DNA of 64,000 nt from Rhizobium sp. RU36D (GCF_900176345.1 NZ_FWXU01000025.1:1-64000), one strand, 5' to 3'; shown: positions 34,597 to 44,404, counted from the stretch's first letter. Made by a program: numbers and translations. Notes: generated by a model from the sequence alone, not told the origin.

Positions 34597-35052
34597 ATGA
34601 GCAACGGACGGTCAACACGGCTTGTCGAGGCTATCCCCTCACGCATGCATCGCCGGATCTTCTTGGGCTCGCTGAGCCTTAACGCCCTGATCATCGGCTT
34701 CATGATCGGCGATGCGCTGTTCATCCATCCGCCACAGCCCCTGCGCGCGGTCGAGGTGTCCCGTAACATGCTGTTCGATGCGCTTCCGGCGGAAGCCCGG
34801 CAGCAGGTCGCCGAATTGCTGCGCAAAGACCCGAGTTTCCGGGATCTCGCCGAGACCAATATCGCCGATCTTCGGGCCGTCCTTACGGCCGACCCCTTCG
34901 ATCCGGCCGCTCTCGAACGACTGTTGTCGGAAAAGTCCGAACGCATGAAGACCGCCGAAAGCGTGCTGCAGTCCGCCCTGGTCGACCGGCTTGCAGCACT
35001 CACTGCGGAGGACCGTCGCGAGGTCGCGGCCAGGCTCGGGCGCCGCCCTTAG
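34597..35052 (+). CDS. Periplasmic heavy-metal/stress sensor (CnrX/CpxP-like)
   Basis: This 151-residue protein has an N-terminal membrane anchor (RRIFLGSLSLNALIIGFMIG) and a periplasmic helical domain with ALPAEARQQVAELLRKDPSF and LVDRLAALTAEDRREVAARL. It resembles the periplasmic heavy-metal-sensor family. Such proteins bind metal or sense envelope damage and release the anti-sigma factor. The ATG at 34597 follows GGAG by seven bases. The conserved His/Met metal ligands of CnrX are not obvious here, so the signal is uncertain. Confidence 0.75.
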   Translation: MSNGRSTRLVEAIPSRMHRRIFLGSLSLNALIIGFMIGDALFIHPPQPLRAVEVSRNMLFDALPAEARQQVAELLRKDPSFRDLAETNIADLRAVLTADPFDPAALERLLSEKSERMKTAESVLQSALVDRLAALTAEDRREVAARLGRRP

Positions 35053-35113
35053 GCCTGATTAATCAAGCCAGCCCTCAGGTTGCTGCCGTGAGGATCAGGA
35101 ACGCGCGCGAAGC

Positions 35114-38100
35114 TCAGCCGTTACCTCCCGAACTCAGCGGGATCGAGAACGTGAACTTGGTCCCCATGGGCTCGGCGACAACGGTCAGGACGCCCTGATG
35201 CGCGTCGATGATCGATTTGCAGATCGCAAGGCCCATACCCATGCCTGAGGTTTTGGTCGTGAACATCGGCTCGAAGATCTGCGATGCGATCTCCGGGGGA
35301 ATGCCGCTGCCGAAGTCGCGCACGCTTACCACGATCTCGGTCCCGCTTCGTCTCGTGCCGATCTCGATTTTTCGTCTTTGCGCGGGAAGATCGGTCATCG
35401 CCTCCATGCCGTTGTGCAGGAGATTGAGCACCACCTGCTTCAACTGCGTGGCATCGCCGAGCACAGTGGCCTCGGCCGCAGACAAATCAAGGTGGATTTC
35501 GGTGCCATGACGTTCGATCTCGGAGCGTGCAATGCACAGTACTTCCAGAATGACTTCGTTGACGTCGACGATCTCCTCGACCTTCGGCGCTTGTTTCGAG
35601 AGGGCCCGCAAGGCGCGGATGATGTCATGGGCGCGCGAAACGCTGGTCTCGATTTCGGTCAGCACGCTCAGCGTTTCCGCGATATCCGGTTCGGCGCGGC
35701 GGAGCCAGCGCAGGCCGGCGCCGGCATTGGAGGCGATAGCGGACAAGGGTTGACCAAGCTCATGCGTAACGGATGCGGCGATGCCGCCGAGCAGGGTCAG
35801 GCGCGCATTCTTTTCCAGTTCGGCTCTGGCGCCGGCCAGCGCCTGCTCGCTTCGGGCGCGCAGGTCGTTTTCCTGCAGAAGCTTGGTGTAGAGCCTGGCA
35901 TTCTCAAGCGAAATCGCCGCCTGCGAGGCCAGGAGCTTCAACAGAGCCACGGTATCAGCGGCGAAGACGCCTTCCAGATAGTCGTTCTGGAGACAGAGCA
36001 GGCCGGTCAGTTCGCCGCGGCGCAAAAGCGGCACACAGAGGATCGAGCGGCCCGCAGCAGACACCTTGTCGGCGGCCCAGGAGCCGAAATCGGAGCCGGA
36101 GATGACGAAGGGCATGCGGGTCTGCAGGGCGCGATCGATCACCGAATAGGGTGGGCTCAAACCATGGCGATCCGGATCGATGGTGCTGACACGAACGCTA
36201 TCGCCCTCGATCCAGGCAGACGCCTCTGCCTCCAGCCTGCCATCGGCGATCTTCAGCAGCAGCCCGCGATTGGCCCCTGCGTGTACGAGCATGCGCGTCA
36301 TCAGGGTTTCGATCACCCGGTCAAGGACGATCTCCTCCGACAGAGCCAGCGATGTTCCAAGGACGGTATCAAGGTCGCCGGCGGCAGAGGCAAGGCCTTG
36401 CGCAGCAGACGGGCGGCGGGTCGCATCCGAGGTCAGGGACGTCCTGAGGCTTCTAGCCTTGTGCCCTGCACCCCAGCGCTCATAGGCTTCTGATGCCAGT
36501 GACAGATAGGCGTTGGCACTGATCCGGTTGCCCATTTCCAGGCAACAAACCCCTGCACGCTCCAGCGCCAGCGCATGCTCATGCTCGAAACGGGAGGATC
36601 GGGCAGCGGTCGCGGCCTTTTCGTAGAAGACAAGGGCCTCGGCGTAATTCCGGTTCCGGCGGGCGATTTCAGCATCAAGGAGCAGCAGCTTGTCGGCGAA
36701 GTTCAGCGGGTTCAGGTCTGCCCAAAGGGCAAGGCGGGCGCGGACGTCCTGAAGACGGCGATCGGCGACATTTTCGGCGGACGCGTCTCTCTTCAATGCG
36801 GCAAGCGCGAGGCCGAGATAGAACTTGCAAAGACCCGTATCGATATGGGCTAGCAGGAAGATGCTCAAGGCGTCGGCGGCGAGCAGCTTCTCGACCGCGG
36901 CAGCGTAGGCGCCGTTATAGTAGAGCGAGGTTCCGTCATAGAAGGCCACCCAGAAAGCGGTCGTCGCCGAGACGACGGGAGCAGTCTGCGTCAGGTTCGC
37001 AGATGACTGACCATCGCGCTTCCCTTCGGCGAGGTTGACGACCAGACGGAGCTGCGCTGCCAGAATATGCTCGATGTCGGTATAACCGAAGCGCCGGGTC
37101 ACCGCGATCGATTCTTCCGCCTCGCGCCTGATGTTGGGGATCTCCTCCCCCATGGCAATGAGATCGGAAACCAGGTGGTTGCGCGCATAACACATCCATC
37201 CGACATCGCCGGCCGCATGGGCGGCATCGAGGGCTTCGCGGACGCGCTCCAGGGCGTAAGGCAAAGAGCGGGTCCAGGGTGAGACCTGATCGACGGCCAG
37301 CAGGACCGAGGTCCGATGCTCCTCGAAGCCGTATTTATCAACGAGCGCACGGGCTGCGAGGCAGAAGTCCAGACCATCGACATAGGCATCGTATTTGTCG
37401 GAGATGATGGCCCCGAACCAGGCAAGGCCATGGGTGGATTCGGGACTTGCCCCATGATCGAGCGTGAGTTCCACCATCTTGGCGAGGTGGAGGAAGCGCA
37501 GGCCGTCCGTCGTGAAGACCGACGAGATGAGCGGCGCTAGTAGCGACATGGCTGCCCGAATACGCGGATCGTCCATGAGGGGCATGTGTTCCAGATCGGA
37601 AATCCGTCTGCCGTCCAATCGTCGCCGGATAGCGCGATAGACCTCGTCCTGCTCCGCTTCGCTGGAGCCGCGCGCGAGCTTGACGCCGAGTTCGCCGAGA
37701 CCCAGCAGCGCCTCGTCGATCGAGCCTTCATAATCGGATTTCAGCGTCAGCAGGTTGGCGCGAAGGCGGAAGACGGCGCTCCTGTCGAGAGCCGATCGGG
37801 CATACTGCAACAAATCGTTAAGTCGGCTCTCTGCAGCTTCGAGCGAGGCGGCTCCCAGCAGCGCCTCGCACAGGAGGATATGGGCACGGAACGCCAACGC
37901 GTAGTCGTCTACCCAAAGGTCGTCCTGGATCAGGCCGACCGCGGTTTCGCCGTAGCGGACCGCCTGACCGAAAGCGGCAGAGCGCCTGGCATGGGCAAGC
38001 GCGGCCAATAGCGCCTCGATGAACAGCTTCCGCTTTTCAAGCGGCAGGTCGTCGGCCGGACATTGCTCGATCTGATTGGCGATGGCGAAGGCGGCGGCAT

Positions 38101-40198
38101 TGGTGCCGCTATCCCAGACCCGCATCATCACGTCGATCAGATGGCGATGGCGATCGCGTCGTGTCGCCGCGTCCATCAGCGAATAGGCGGCCTCCTGGAT
38201 GCGGTCATGAGCAAAGCTGAGTTTGGCAGGCGACAGCACGACGAAGCCCGAACGAGCCAGAGGGGCGGCAAGCTGCTGAAGGGTGTCTTCGGTGAGGCCG
38301 AGCGCGCTTGCCAGCACGGCCTTATCCGCCTCCGGGCCAATGCAGGCCATCGTCTGCAGCAGGCCCAATGCCTCGGGTCCTTCTTTCTCAAGCCGGGCCG
38401 CAACGAAGGAAATGATGTTTTCGCTCGCGGGATAGCGCGAGACATCCTCCACCCGGCACATCCAGGTTTTGTCGCTCGGGGAAAAGTAGACCACGCCGTC
38501 CTGGACCAGGGCCTGCAGCAGTCTGCGCAGATAAAACGGATTTCCACCCGTCTTCTCATGCAGGGTTTCCGCCAGTTCGCCCAAGCCCTCCGGTGCATCC
38601 GAGAATATGGATCCGAGCATCTGGCGGGTGGATTGGAGCGTCAGCGGGCGCAGGTGCAACTCGGCCACTTCGGCCAGGGAAACGCGCGCGTCGGCAATCA
38701 GCCGCTCGCACAGGGCCTGCGCCTCGCCCAACTGTTCGCGCCGGGCAACAATCAGAAGCAGTCCCCTGACCGGTTCATTGACCAGCACCGAGAGAAAGGC
38801 GCGGGTGGCCTCATCAGCCCATTGCACGTCGTCCAGAAACAGCACGAGAGGGCTGATGGTCGCCGCGACCACGGACAGAAGCGCGCGCAGGGCCCGCTGC
38901 AGGCGAAGCTGGACCATGGGCCCCGGCACGTCAATACGGCTGGCCTGGGGACCCGTCAAGATTTCGATGGCCGGCATGAGATCAATCAGCAGCGACGCAT
39001 TTCCCTGAAGCTCGCGGGCAAGAGCCTTCCGAAGCGAAGCAAGGGTTTCGTGATCGACACGGACGGCCTCATCAATGAAGGCGCTGATCGCCTGTACGAT
39101 CGGACCATAGGGCACCTCCGACTGGTGCTGGTCGCTCTTGCCTTGAATGAAGAGAGCCCTTTCGGCGGCCATTCTGGCGACGCTCTTGACAAGGCTGGAC
39201 TTGCCCACCCCAGGCTGACCATGGACCGAAATCATGGATGGCTTGCCGTGATCCAGAAATCGGCCGAGCACATTGCCGAGGATCTCTTCTTCCTCGCCAC
39301 GGCCAAAAAGCGCAGAGGTCCAAAGCTGCGCGAAGGGTGCGTCGACACGCCCGATCTCGAAGTCGCTGATCGCGCCGTTTTCGCTGAGTTCCTGCTCGCA
39401 ACGCGCCAAATCGAATTCAAGTGCCAGAGCCGACTGGTATCGGCCAGCCGGTTCCTTGGCCAGCAGGCGCTTGAGTATCCGCCCCATGACGGGCGGCAGG
39501 TCTGGAAACATGCTGCTAGCATCCATGGGCGCCAGCGCAAGATGGGCATGGCGCCATTCGACCGGTGAGTTGGCCGCCAGCGGGAAGATGCCGGTCAGAT
39601 GCCTGAAGAGGATCATGCCGAGCGCGTAAAGGTCGCTCCTGTTGTCGCATTGTGGTGCGACCGGTCGCAATTGCTCCGGCGCCCGGCAGATGATCTCGTC
39701 GATCACACCGAGGGTCTGGGCGCCTGTGGTGGCGGTGGCGGGGAGCATTCGCAGGCGGACAATCCCCTGTTGGTCCACAGCAAAATCGATCGGATGCAGA
39801 GAGCCGAGTTGTGCGCCATCGGCATGGGCTGCCGCCAGCGCACGAACCATCGAGAGCGCTCTTGGCAGGAACTCCTGCAGCGAGGCAGGCGAAGGCGACA
39901 ACAGTCCGAGGACGATGCTTGTGGTATCGAAGACCATCACCCGGTATTCGTCTTCTTCCAGGATGGCGGTCGGGGTATCGAGCCAGAGGTCGGAATTCGC
40001 ATAGCGGCGCAAGGATGGCTCGGCCTGTGGCGATCGCACGCTTTCCCTGGAACGGGGAAGAAAGACCGCATCCCAGCCGCCATCATTGTTCGACAACCGA
40101 TAGAAGCTCGCGCCGGCTGACTGCCAGACAAGTGTATGCTCGCAGGCCCGAAGCCACGCTCGATCGAACACTTCGCTGTTTCTGGCCACGTGCAGCAT
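35114..40198 (-). CDS. Giant pseudokinase/AAA-ATPase/GAF/histidine kinase
   Basis: This protein of about 1,694 residues has an N-terminal protein-kinase-like domain (about 1-270), a P-loop ATPase (Walker A GQPGVGKS at 327-334; Walker B LVLFLDDVQWAD), a long helical/TPR-like middle, a GAF domain (about 1260-1400) and a C-terminal histidine kinase. The H-box HELGQPLSAI starts near 1479, followed by the N-box LLHNGMEAM, DFGSGIPPE and GMGMGLAICKS. The kinase-like part keeps APEQ and the DLYALGMILFRHLTG helix but has LGSLHPIDFAV where HRDxKPxN is expected and no DFG, so it is probably a pseudokinase. The ATG at 40198 is preceded by AGGT; a start at 40324 is less likely. It is divergent from an AraC regulator. 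Confidence 0.88.
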   Translation of the reverse strand: MLHVARNSEVFDRAWLRACEHTLVWQSAGASFYRLSNNDGGWDAVFLPRSRESVRSPQAEPSLRRYANSDLWLDTPTAILEEDEYRVMVFDTTSIVLGLLSPSPASLQEFLPRALSMVRALAAAHADGAQLGSLHPIDFAVDQQGIVRLRMLPATATTGAQTLGVIDEIICRAPEQLRPVAPQCDNRSDLYALGMILFRHLTGIFPLAANSPVEWRHAHLALAPMDASSMFPDLPPVMGRILKRLLAKEPAGRYQSALALEFDLARCEQELSENGAISDFEIGRVDAPFAQLWTSALFGRGEEEEILGNVLGRFLDHGKPSMISVHGQPGVGKSSLVKSVARMAAERALFIQGKSDQHQSEVPYGPIVQAISAFIDEAVRVDHETLASLRKALARELQGNASLLIDLMPAIEILTGPQASRIDVPGPMVQLRLQRALRALLSVVAATISPLVLFLDDVQWADEATRAFLSVLVNEPVRGLLLIVARREQLGEAQALCERLIADARVSLAEVAELHLRPLTLQSTRQMLGSIFSDAPEGLGELAETLHEKTGGNPFYLRRLLQALVQDGVVYFSPSDKTWMCRVEDVSRYPASENIISFVAARLEKEGPEALGLLQTMACIGPEADKAVLASALGLTEDTLQQLAAPLARSGFVVLSPAKLSFAHDRIQEAAYSLMDAATRRDRHRHLIDVMMRVWDSGTNAAAFAIANQIEQCPADDLPLEKRKLFIEALLAALAHARRSAAFGQAVRYGETAVGLIQDDLWVDDYALAFRAHILLCEALLGAASLEAAESRLNDLLQYARSALDRSAVFRLRANLLTLKSDYEGSIDEALLGLGELGVKLARGSSEAEQDEVYRAIRRRLDGRRISDLEHMPLMDDPRIRAAMSLLAPLISSVFTTDGLRFLHLAKMVELTLDHGASPESTHGLAWFGAIISDKYDAYVDGLDFCLAARALVDKYGFEEHRTSVLLAVDQVSPWTRSLPYALERVREALDAAHAAGDVGWMCYARNHLVSDLIAMGEEIPNIRREAEESIAVTRRFGYTDIEHILAAQLRLVVNLAEGKRDGQSSANLTQTAPVVSATTAFWVAFYDGTSLYYNGAYAAAVEKLLAADALSIFLLAHIDTGLCKFYLGLALAALKRDASAENVADRRLQDVRARLALWADLNPLNFADKLLLLDAEIARRNRNYAEALVFYEKAATAARSSRFEHEHALALERAGVCCLEMGNRISANAYLSLASEAYERWGAGHKARSLRTSLTSDATRRPSAAQGLASAAGDLDTVLGTSLALSEEIVLDRVIETLMTRMLVHAGANRGLLLKIADGRLEAEASAWIEGDSVRVSTIDPDRHGLSPPYSVIDRALQTRMPFVISGSDFGSWAADKVSAAGRSILCVPLLRRGELTGLLCLQNDYLEGVFAADTVALLKLLASQAAISLENARLYTKLLQENDLRARSEQALAGARAELEKNARLTLLGGIAASVTHELGQPLSAIASNAGAGLRWLRRAEPDIAETLSVLTEIETSVSRAHDIIRALRALSKQAPKVEEIVDVNEVILEVLCIARSEIERHGTEIHLDLSAAEATVLGDATQLKQVVLNLLHNGMEAMTDLPAQRRKIEIGTRRSGTEIVVSVRDFGSGIPPEIASQIFEPMFTTKTSGMGMGLAICKSIIDAHQGVLTVVAEPMGTKFTFSIPLSSGGNG

Positions 40199-40366
40199 GT
40201 CTTTACCTAAAACAGGATCTCGGCATAGCCATAGCACCGCCCGCCCAAAACTGTCTTTGCCCCATGTGCTGTGATTCAGTCCGAATTTGCTGCAATTGCG
40301 AAATCCAGCCGTTGCGGAGATCACACCGGAGTTCTATGGTGCGAACTTATAGAGGGGCAAAAGCGC
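40199..40366. promoter_or_regulatory. Divergent promoter region, kinase and AraC genes
   Basis: This short region of 168 bp must hold both promoters. Bases around 40349-40358 (GAGGGGCAAA) serve as the AraC ribosome binding site. I could not assign -35/-10 boxes or an operator with confidence. Confidence 0.35.
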
Positions 40367-41263
40367 ATGTCGTCACTCCACGACCATGGCATATTTAAAT
40401 TCCCTCAGGCGGGTGTCATTAACTCTTCTGCGGACCGGCGGTGGCGCAATCTGGGCGCCGAAGTGCGCGCGCATCCTGCCTGCGAGATACCCGACATCTG
40501 CAGCACCCAGATGGAGATTACTCTCGCCCTCAAGGGGACGCCATCGGGCGTCGTCCATCGCCGAGGTGACGGCCGTTTTCAATCGACGGCTGTCCGCTCC
40601 GGGACGCTATGGTTTTGTCCGATCGGGGTCCAGGAGGATTCGATCCGGATAACCGAGCCGCTGCCCGAAATTCTGCATCTCTATCTGCCCGAGCACCAGT
40701 TTGCGACGGTGGGCGAACTGACCTCGCAGCCCGTTGCATCGGGTGACATCGCATATCTGGCCGACGTAGCCGATGAATTCGTTCGACAGATCTGCATGCG
40801 CGTTCTGCAGGAGATGCGGCATGAAACGGCCGCCGGAGACCTGCTCGTCGAACAGCTTTCGATGACGCTCACTCTGCATCTTCTGTCACGTTACTCCGGA
40901 AACAGGCTTGCGGTATCATCTGGCGATCAAAGCGGTGCATTGAGCCCGGCCAGACGAAACCGGGTGATCGATTATGTCGAGGAAAACCTGGAAGCCGATC
41001 TGACCGTGGCGGAGCTTGCGGAAGTCGCCTGTCTCAGCCGCTATCATTTCGCCCGATCCTTCAAGGCAGCTCTCGGGCAAACACCCTCCGACTACGTGGC
41101 AAATCGAAGGCTGCTGCTCGGGCGGAAGCTCCTTGAGGATCCGACACTCTCGCTGTCGGAAATAGCCTTCCGCTGCCGTTTCTCCTCGCAAGCAGCCTTC
41201 GGGCGCGCGTTTCGCCGATATACCGGCATGTCGCCTGGCGACTATCGACGCCTCAGGGCATGA
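40367..41263 (+). CDS. AraC-family transcriptional regulator
   Basis: This 298-residue regulator has a variable N-terminal domain and a C-terminal double-HTH AraC domain (AELAEVACLSRYHFARSFKA, then LSEIAFRCRFSSQAAFGRAF and YTGMSPGDYRR). The ATG at 40367 (MSSLHDHGIF) has GAGGGG about ten bases upstream; the frame opens earlier at 40271. It faces away from the giant kinase and precedes, on the same strand, the isochorismatase-like/amidohydrolase gene group. Those genes are its most likely targets. Confidence 0.9.
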   Translation: MSSLHDHGIFKFPQAGVINSSADRRWRNLGAEVRAHPACEIPDICSTQMEITLALKGTPSGVVHRRGDGRFQSTAVRSGTLWFCPIGVQEDSIRITEPLPEILHLYLPEHQFATVGELTSQPVASGDIAYLADVADEFVRQICMRVLQEMRHETAAGDLLVEQLSMTLTLHLLSRYSGNRLAVSSGDQSGALSPARRNRVIDYVEENLEADLTVAELAEVACLSRYHFARSFKAALGQTPSDYVANRRLLLGRKLLEDPTLSLSEIAFRCRFSSQAAFGRAFRRYTGMSPGDYRRLRA

Positions 41264-41415
41264 GGGCGCGGCGTCTGTCGTAGCCAACCGATGCCACCAT
41301 CCGCATGAAGATCGGCGAAACGTCCAAAACGGCTGACTAACCGACAAGAGACCGATAGCACCCCAAGGCATTCTCTCCTCGTCACTGCTTCTCCCAAGCA
41401 CCGAGGAAACGAGAA

Positions 41416-42072
41416 ATGACCATTCAAGCCAAAGCCGCTCCCGGCACCCGCCTCCTGAATGCCGGCGATCACACGTTGATCATGATCGACTTTCAGTCCC
41501 AGATGGCCTTTGCCACCAAGAGCATCGATGCCGTCAACCTGCGCACCAATGCAGCCCTTGTCGCCAATGCCGCCAAGACCTTCAACGTCTCGACCATCCT
41601 GACCACCGTTGCCGAGAAGAGCTTCTCCGGTCCGATGTTTGACGAGATCACCAGCACCTTCGCCGGCCAGGCCATGCTCGACCGCACGTCGATGAACACC
41701 TGGGAAGATCAGGCCGTGATCGCCGATGTCAACCGCATCGCCAAGAAGCGGATCGTGCTGTGCGGCCTGTGGACGAGCGTGTGCATCGTCGGCCCTGCCC
41801 TTTCGGCGCTCGACCAGGGCTTCGAGGTCTATGTCATCGCCGATGCCTGCGGCGATGTCAGCACCGAAGCGCATGACCGGGCCATGGACCGCATGGTGCA
41901 GGCCGGCGCCCAGCCGATGACCTCGCTGCAGTATCTCCTGGAACTGCAGCGCGACTGGGCCCGCGGCGAGACCTATGAGGCGACCACCGGCATCGCCAAG
42001 AAGCTCGGCGGCGCCTACGGCCTCGGCGTCACCTACGCCAAGACGATGTTCAACGCGGCCGAAGGCCACTGA
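41416..42072 (+). CDS. Isochorismatase-fold hydrolase (YcaC-like)
   Basis: This 218-residue cysteine hydrolase has the isochorismatase fold. The putative triad is Asp in IMIDFQSQM (residue 25), Lys in the AKKRIVLCGLW region and Cys in LWTSVCIVG (about 119). YcaC-like proteins hydrolyse unidentified amide or ester substrates. It opens a run of same-strand genes (XapX, amidohydrolase, DoxX, chloroperoxidase-like hydrolase, MFS exporter), with gaps of 131 bp or less, that look co-regulated. Confidence 0.88.
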   Translation: MTIQAKAAPGTRLLNAGDHTLIMIDFQSQMAFATKSIDAVNLRTNAALVANAAKTFNVSTILTTVAEKSFSGPMFDEITSTFAGQAMLDRTSMNTWEDQAVIADVNRIAKKRIVLCGLWTSVCIVGPALSALDQGFEVYVIADACGDVSTEAHDRAMDRMVQAGAQPMTSLQYLLELQRDWARGETYEATTGIAKKLGGAYGLGVTYAKTMFNAAEGH

Positions 42073-42203
42073 TGCGTCCCGCCGGTCGTTCCGCGTCCTG
42101 CCTCCCAACCGGAACGACCACCTGAGCCTGGCGCGGCGCCCCTCCCGCGCCAGGCGCCGGTGGACGACACCCCTATCCATTTCGCGCGCACAAGAAGGAA
42201 ACG

Positions 42204-42461
42204 ATGATGAAACTCTATCTCATCTCTCTCGCAGCAGGGCTGCTCGTGGGCGTGATCTACGGCGTCCTGAACGTTCGCTCCCCTGCCCCGCCGGTCATCG
42301 CTCTGGTCGGCCTGCTTGGAATTCTCATCGGAGAACAGATCGTTCCGTTGGCGAAAGCTGCGCTCGGTCGCCCCTCCGTCTCGGCCGCCACCGAGCGCGC
42401 CGAACCGCGCGCTGCGCTGACCGTGGGCAAAGGCCCCGGACCGTCGGAGCGTCGCGGCTGA
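42204..42461 (+). CDS. XapX-domain small membrane protein
   Basis: This 85-residue protein has two membrane segments (LYLISLAAGLLVGVIYGVL, then PPVIALVGLLGILIGEQIVP), the hallmark of the XapX/DUF1427 family, followed by a charged, alanine-rich tail. Its function is unknown. AAGGA lies five to eight bases before the first of two adjacent ATGs. It sits between the isochorismatase-like and amidohydrolase genes, a neighbourhood often seen for this family. Confidence 0.85.
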   Translation: MMKLYLISLAAGLLVGVIYGVLNVRSPAPPVIALVGLLGILIGEQIVPLAKAALGRPSVSAATERAEPRAALTVGKGPGPSERRG

Positions 42462-42526
42462 GGCCACTCACCGATCGGACCTGGACCGGACACCTCCTTT
42501 TCCCCTCGTTTAGAAGGAACACTGCT

Positions 42527-44404
42527 GTGGATGCTGACCTCATCCTCTACCACGGACTCGTGACCACGCTCGATCGCTCCAATCCGTCGGCCACGGCGAT
42601 TGCGATCAAGGACGGCAAGTTTCTCGCTGTCGGCAGCGATGCCGAGATCATGAAACATGCCGGCCCCCAGACGAAGACCGTCGACCTGCGCGGCAAGCGC
42701 GTCCTGCCCGGGCTCAATGACAATCACACCCATGTCGTCCGTGGCGGGCTGAACTTCAACATGGAACTGCGCTGGGATGGCGTTCGCTCGCTGGCCGATG
42801 CCATGGACATGCTGCGCCGCCAGGTGGCGATTACACCGGCGCCGCAATGGGTTCGGGTGATCGGTGGCTTCACGGAGCAGCAGTTCGTCGAGAAGCGCCT
42901 GCCGACGATCGAAGAAATCAATGCGATCGCACCGGATACGCCCGTCTTCCTGCTACACCTCTATGATCGCGCGCTGCTGAATGCCGCTGCCGTTCGCGCT
43001 GTCGGCTTTACCAGGGATACCAAGGATCCGCCGGGTGGCGAAATCACGCGCGATGCCGCCGGCAATCCGACCGGCCTGCTGCTGGCCAAACCAAATGCCG
43101 GCATTCTCTATGCCACGCTCGCCAAGGGGCCGAAGCTTCCCTTCGACTATCAGGTGAACTCGACCCGTCATTTCATGCGCGAGCTCAACCGCCTGGGCGT
43201 TACCGCGGTGATCGATGCCGGTGGCGGTTTTCAAAACTATCCGGATGACTATGCCGTGATCCAGAAACTGGCGGACGAGGACCTGCTAACGGTCCGGCTC
43301 GCCTATAATCTCTTCACCCAGAAGCCGAAAGAAGAGAAGGAGGATTTCCTCCGCTGGACCTCCTCGGTGACCTACAAGCAGGGCACCGACTATTTCCGCC
43401 ACAACGGCGCCGGCGAGATGCTGGTCTTCTCCGCGGCGGATTTCGAGGATTTTCGGCAGCCACGCCCTGATATGCCGCCCGAGATGGAGGGCGATCTCGA
43501 AGAGGTGGTTCGGGTGCTTGCCCAGAACCGTTGGCCCTGGCGCCTGCATGCGACCTATGACGAGACGATCTCGCGGGCGCTCGATGTCTTCGAGAAGGTC
43601 AATCGCGATACGCCACTCACCGGGATCAACTGGTTCTTCGACCATGCGGAAACCATTTCAGACCGGTCGATCGACCGCGTGGCCGCCCTTGGCGGCGGCA
43701 TCGCGGTGCAGCACCGCATGGCCTATCAGGGCGAGTATTTCGTCGAGCGATATGGTCATGGCGCCGCCGAAGCAACGCCGCCGATTGCCAAGATGCTGGA
43801 TCGCGGCGTGCATGTCTCGGCCGGCACCGATGCGACCCGTGTGGCCTCCTACAACCCTTGGGTCTCGCTCTCCTGGATGATCACGGGCAAGACCGTGGGC
43901 GGCACGTATCTGTATCCGCGGCAGAACTGCCTCGATCGCGAAACGGCGCTGCGCATGTGGACCGAAAAGGTCCAGTGGTTCAGCAATGAAGAAGGGCGCA
44001 AGGGCCGGATTGAGGCCGGCCAGTTCGCCGATCTGATCGTGCCGAGCAAGGATTACTTCTCTTGTCCGGAAGACGAGATTTCCTTCCTGACCTCCGATCT
44101 CACCATCGTTGGCGGCAAGGTCGTGTACGGCGCCGGCGAGTTCAGCGGCATCGATAGTCCGCGGCTTCCGCCCGCCATGCCCGAGTGGTCGCCGGTCAGG
44201 ACCTTCGGAGGTTATGCCGCCTGGGGCGAACCGCAAGGTGCCGGCAAGAACTCGCTGCGCCGTCACGCGATCTCGTCTTGCGGCTGCGCCAACGACTGCG
44301 GCCTGCATGGCCATGACCACGCGGGAGCCTGGACCTCCAGCCTTCCCATCAGCGATCTCAAGGGATTTTTCGGTGCGCTCGGCTGCTCCTGCTGGGCCGT
44401 TTAG
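42527..44404 (+). CDS. YtcJ-type amidohydrolase with Cys/His-rich tail
   Basis: This 625-residue amidohydrolase-superfamily protein has the metal site HTH in GLNDNHTHVV near residue 65, further His residues in RLHATYDE and FFDHAE, and the Asp in AGTDATR near 437. It resembles YtcJ-type enzymes that hydrolyse N-formyl or similar amides. The start is the GTG at 42527 (GAAGGA seven bases upstream). Its last 40 residues are unusual: SSCGCANDCGLHGHDHAG and a final GCSCW bring six Cys and several His residues close together. They could bind metal or a cluster. No signal peptide is visible. Confidence 0.85.
   Translation: MDADLILYHGLVTTLDRSNPSATAIAIKDGKFLAVGSDAEIMKHAGPQTKTVDLRGKRVLPGLNDNHTHVVRGGLNFNMELRWDGVRSLADAMDMLRRQVAITPAPQWVRVIGGFTEQQFVEKRLPTIEEINAIAPDTPVFLLHLYDRALLNAAAVRAVGFTRDTKDPPGGEITRDAAGNPTGLLLAKPNAGILYATLAKGPKLPFDYQVNSTRHFMRELNRLGVTAVIDAGGGFQNYPDDYAVIQKLADEDLLTVRLAYNLFTQKPKEEKEDFLRWTSSVTYKQGTDYFRHNGAGEMLVFSAADFEDFRQPRPDMPPEMEGDLEEVVRVLAQNRWPWRLHATYDETISRALDVFEKVNRDTPLTGINWFFDHAETISDRSIDRVAALGGGIAVQHRMAYQGEYFVERYGHGAAEATPPIAKMLDRGVHVSAGTDATRVASYNPWVSLSWMITGKTVGGTYLYPRQNCLDRETALRMWTEKVQWFSNEEGRKGRIEAGQFADLIVPSKDYFSCPEDEISFLTSDLTIVGGKVVYGAGEFSGIDSPRLPPAMPEWSPVRTFGGYAAWGEPQGAGKNSLRRHAISSCGCANDCGLHGHDHAGAWTSSLPISDLKGFFGALGCSCWAV

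Noticed and set aside
38063..39568. A 501-codon plus-strand frame opposite the giant kinase gene
   Set aside because: Shadow frame with low-complexity, basic product; the minus-strand kinase is clearly the real gene.
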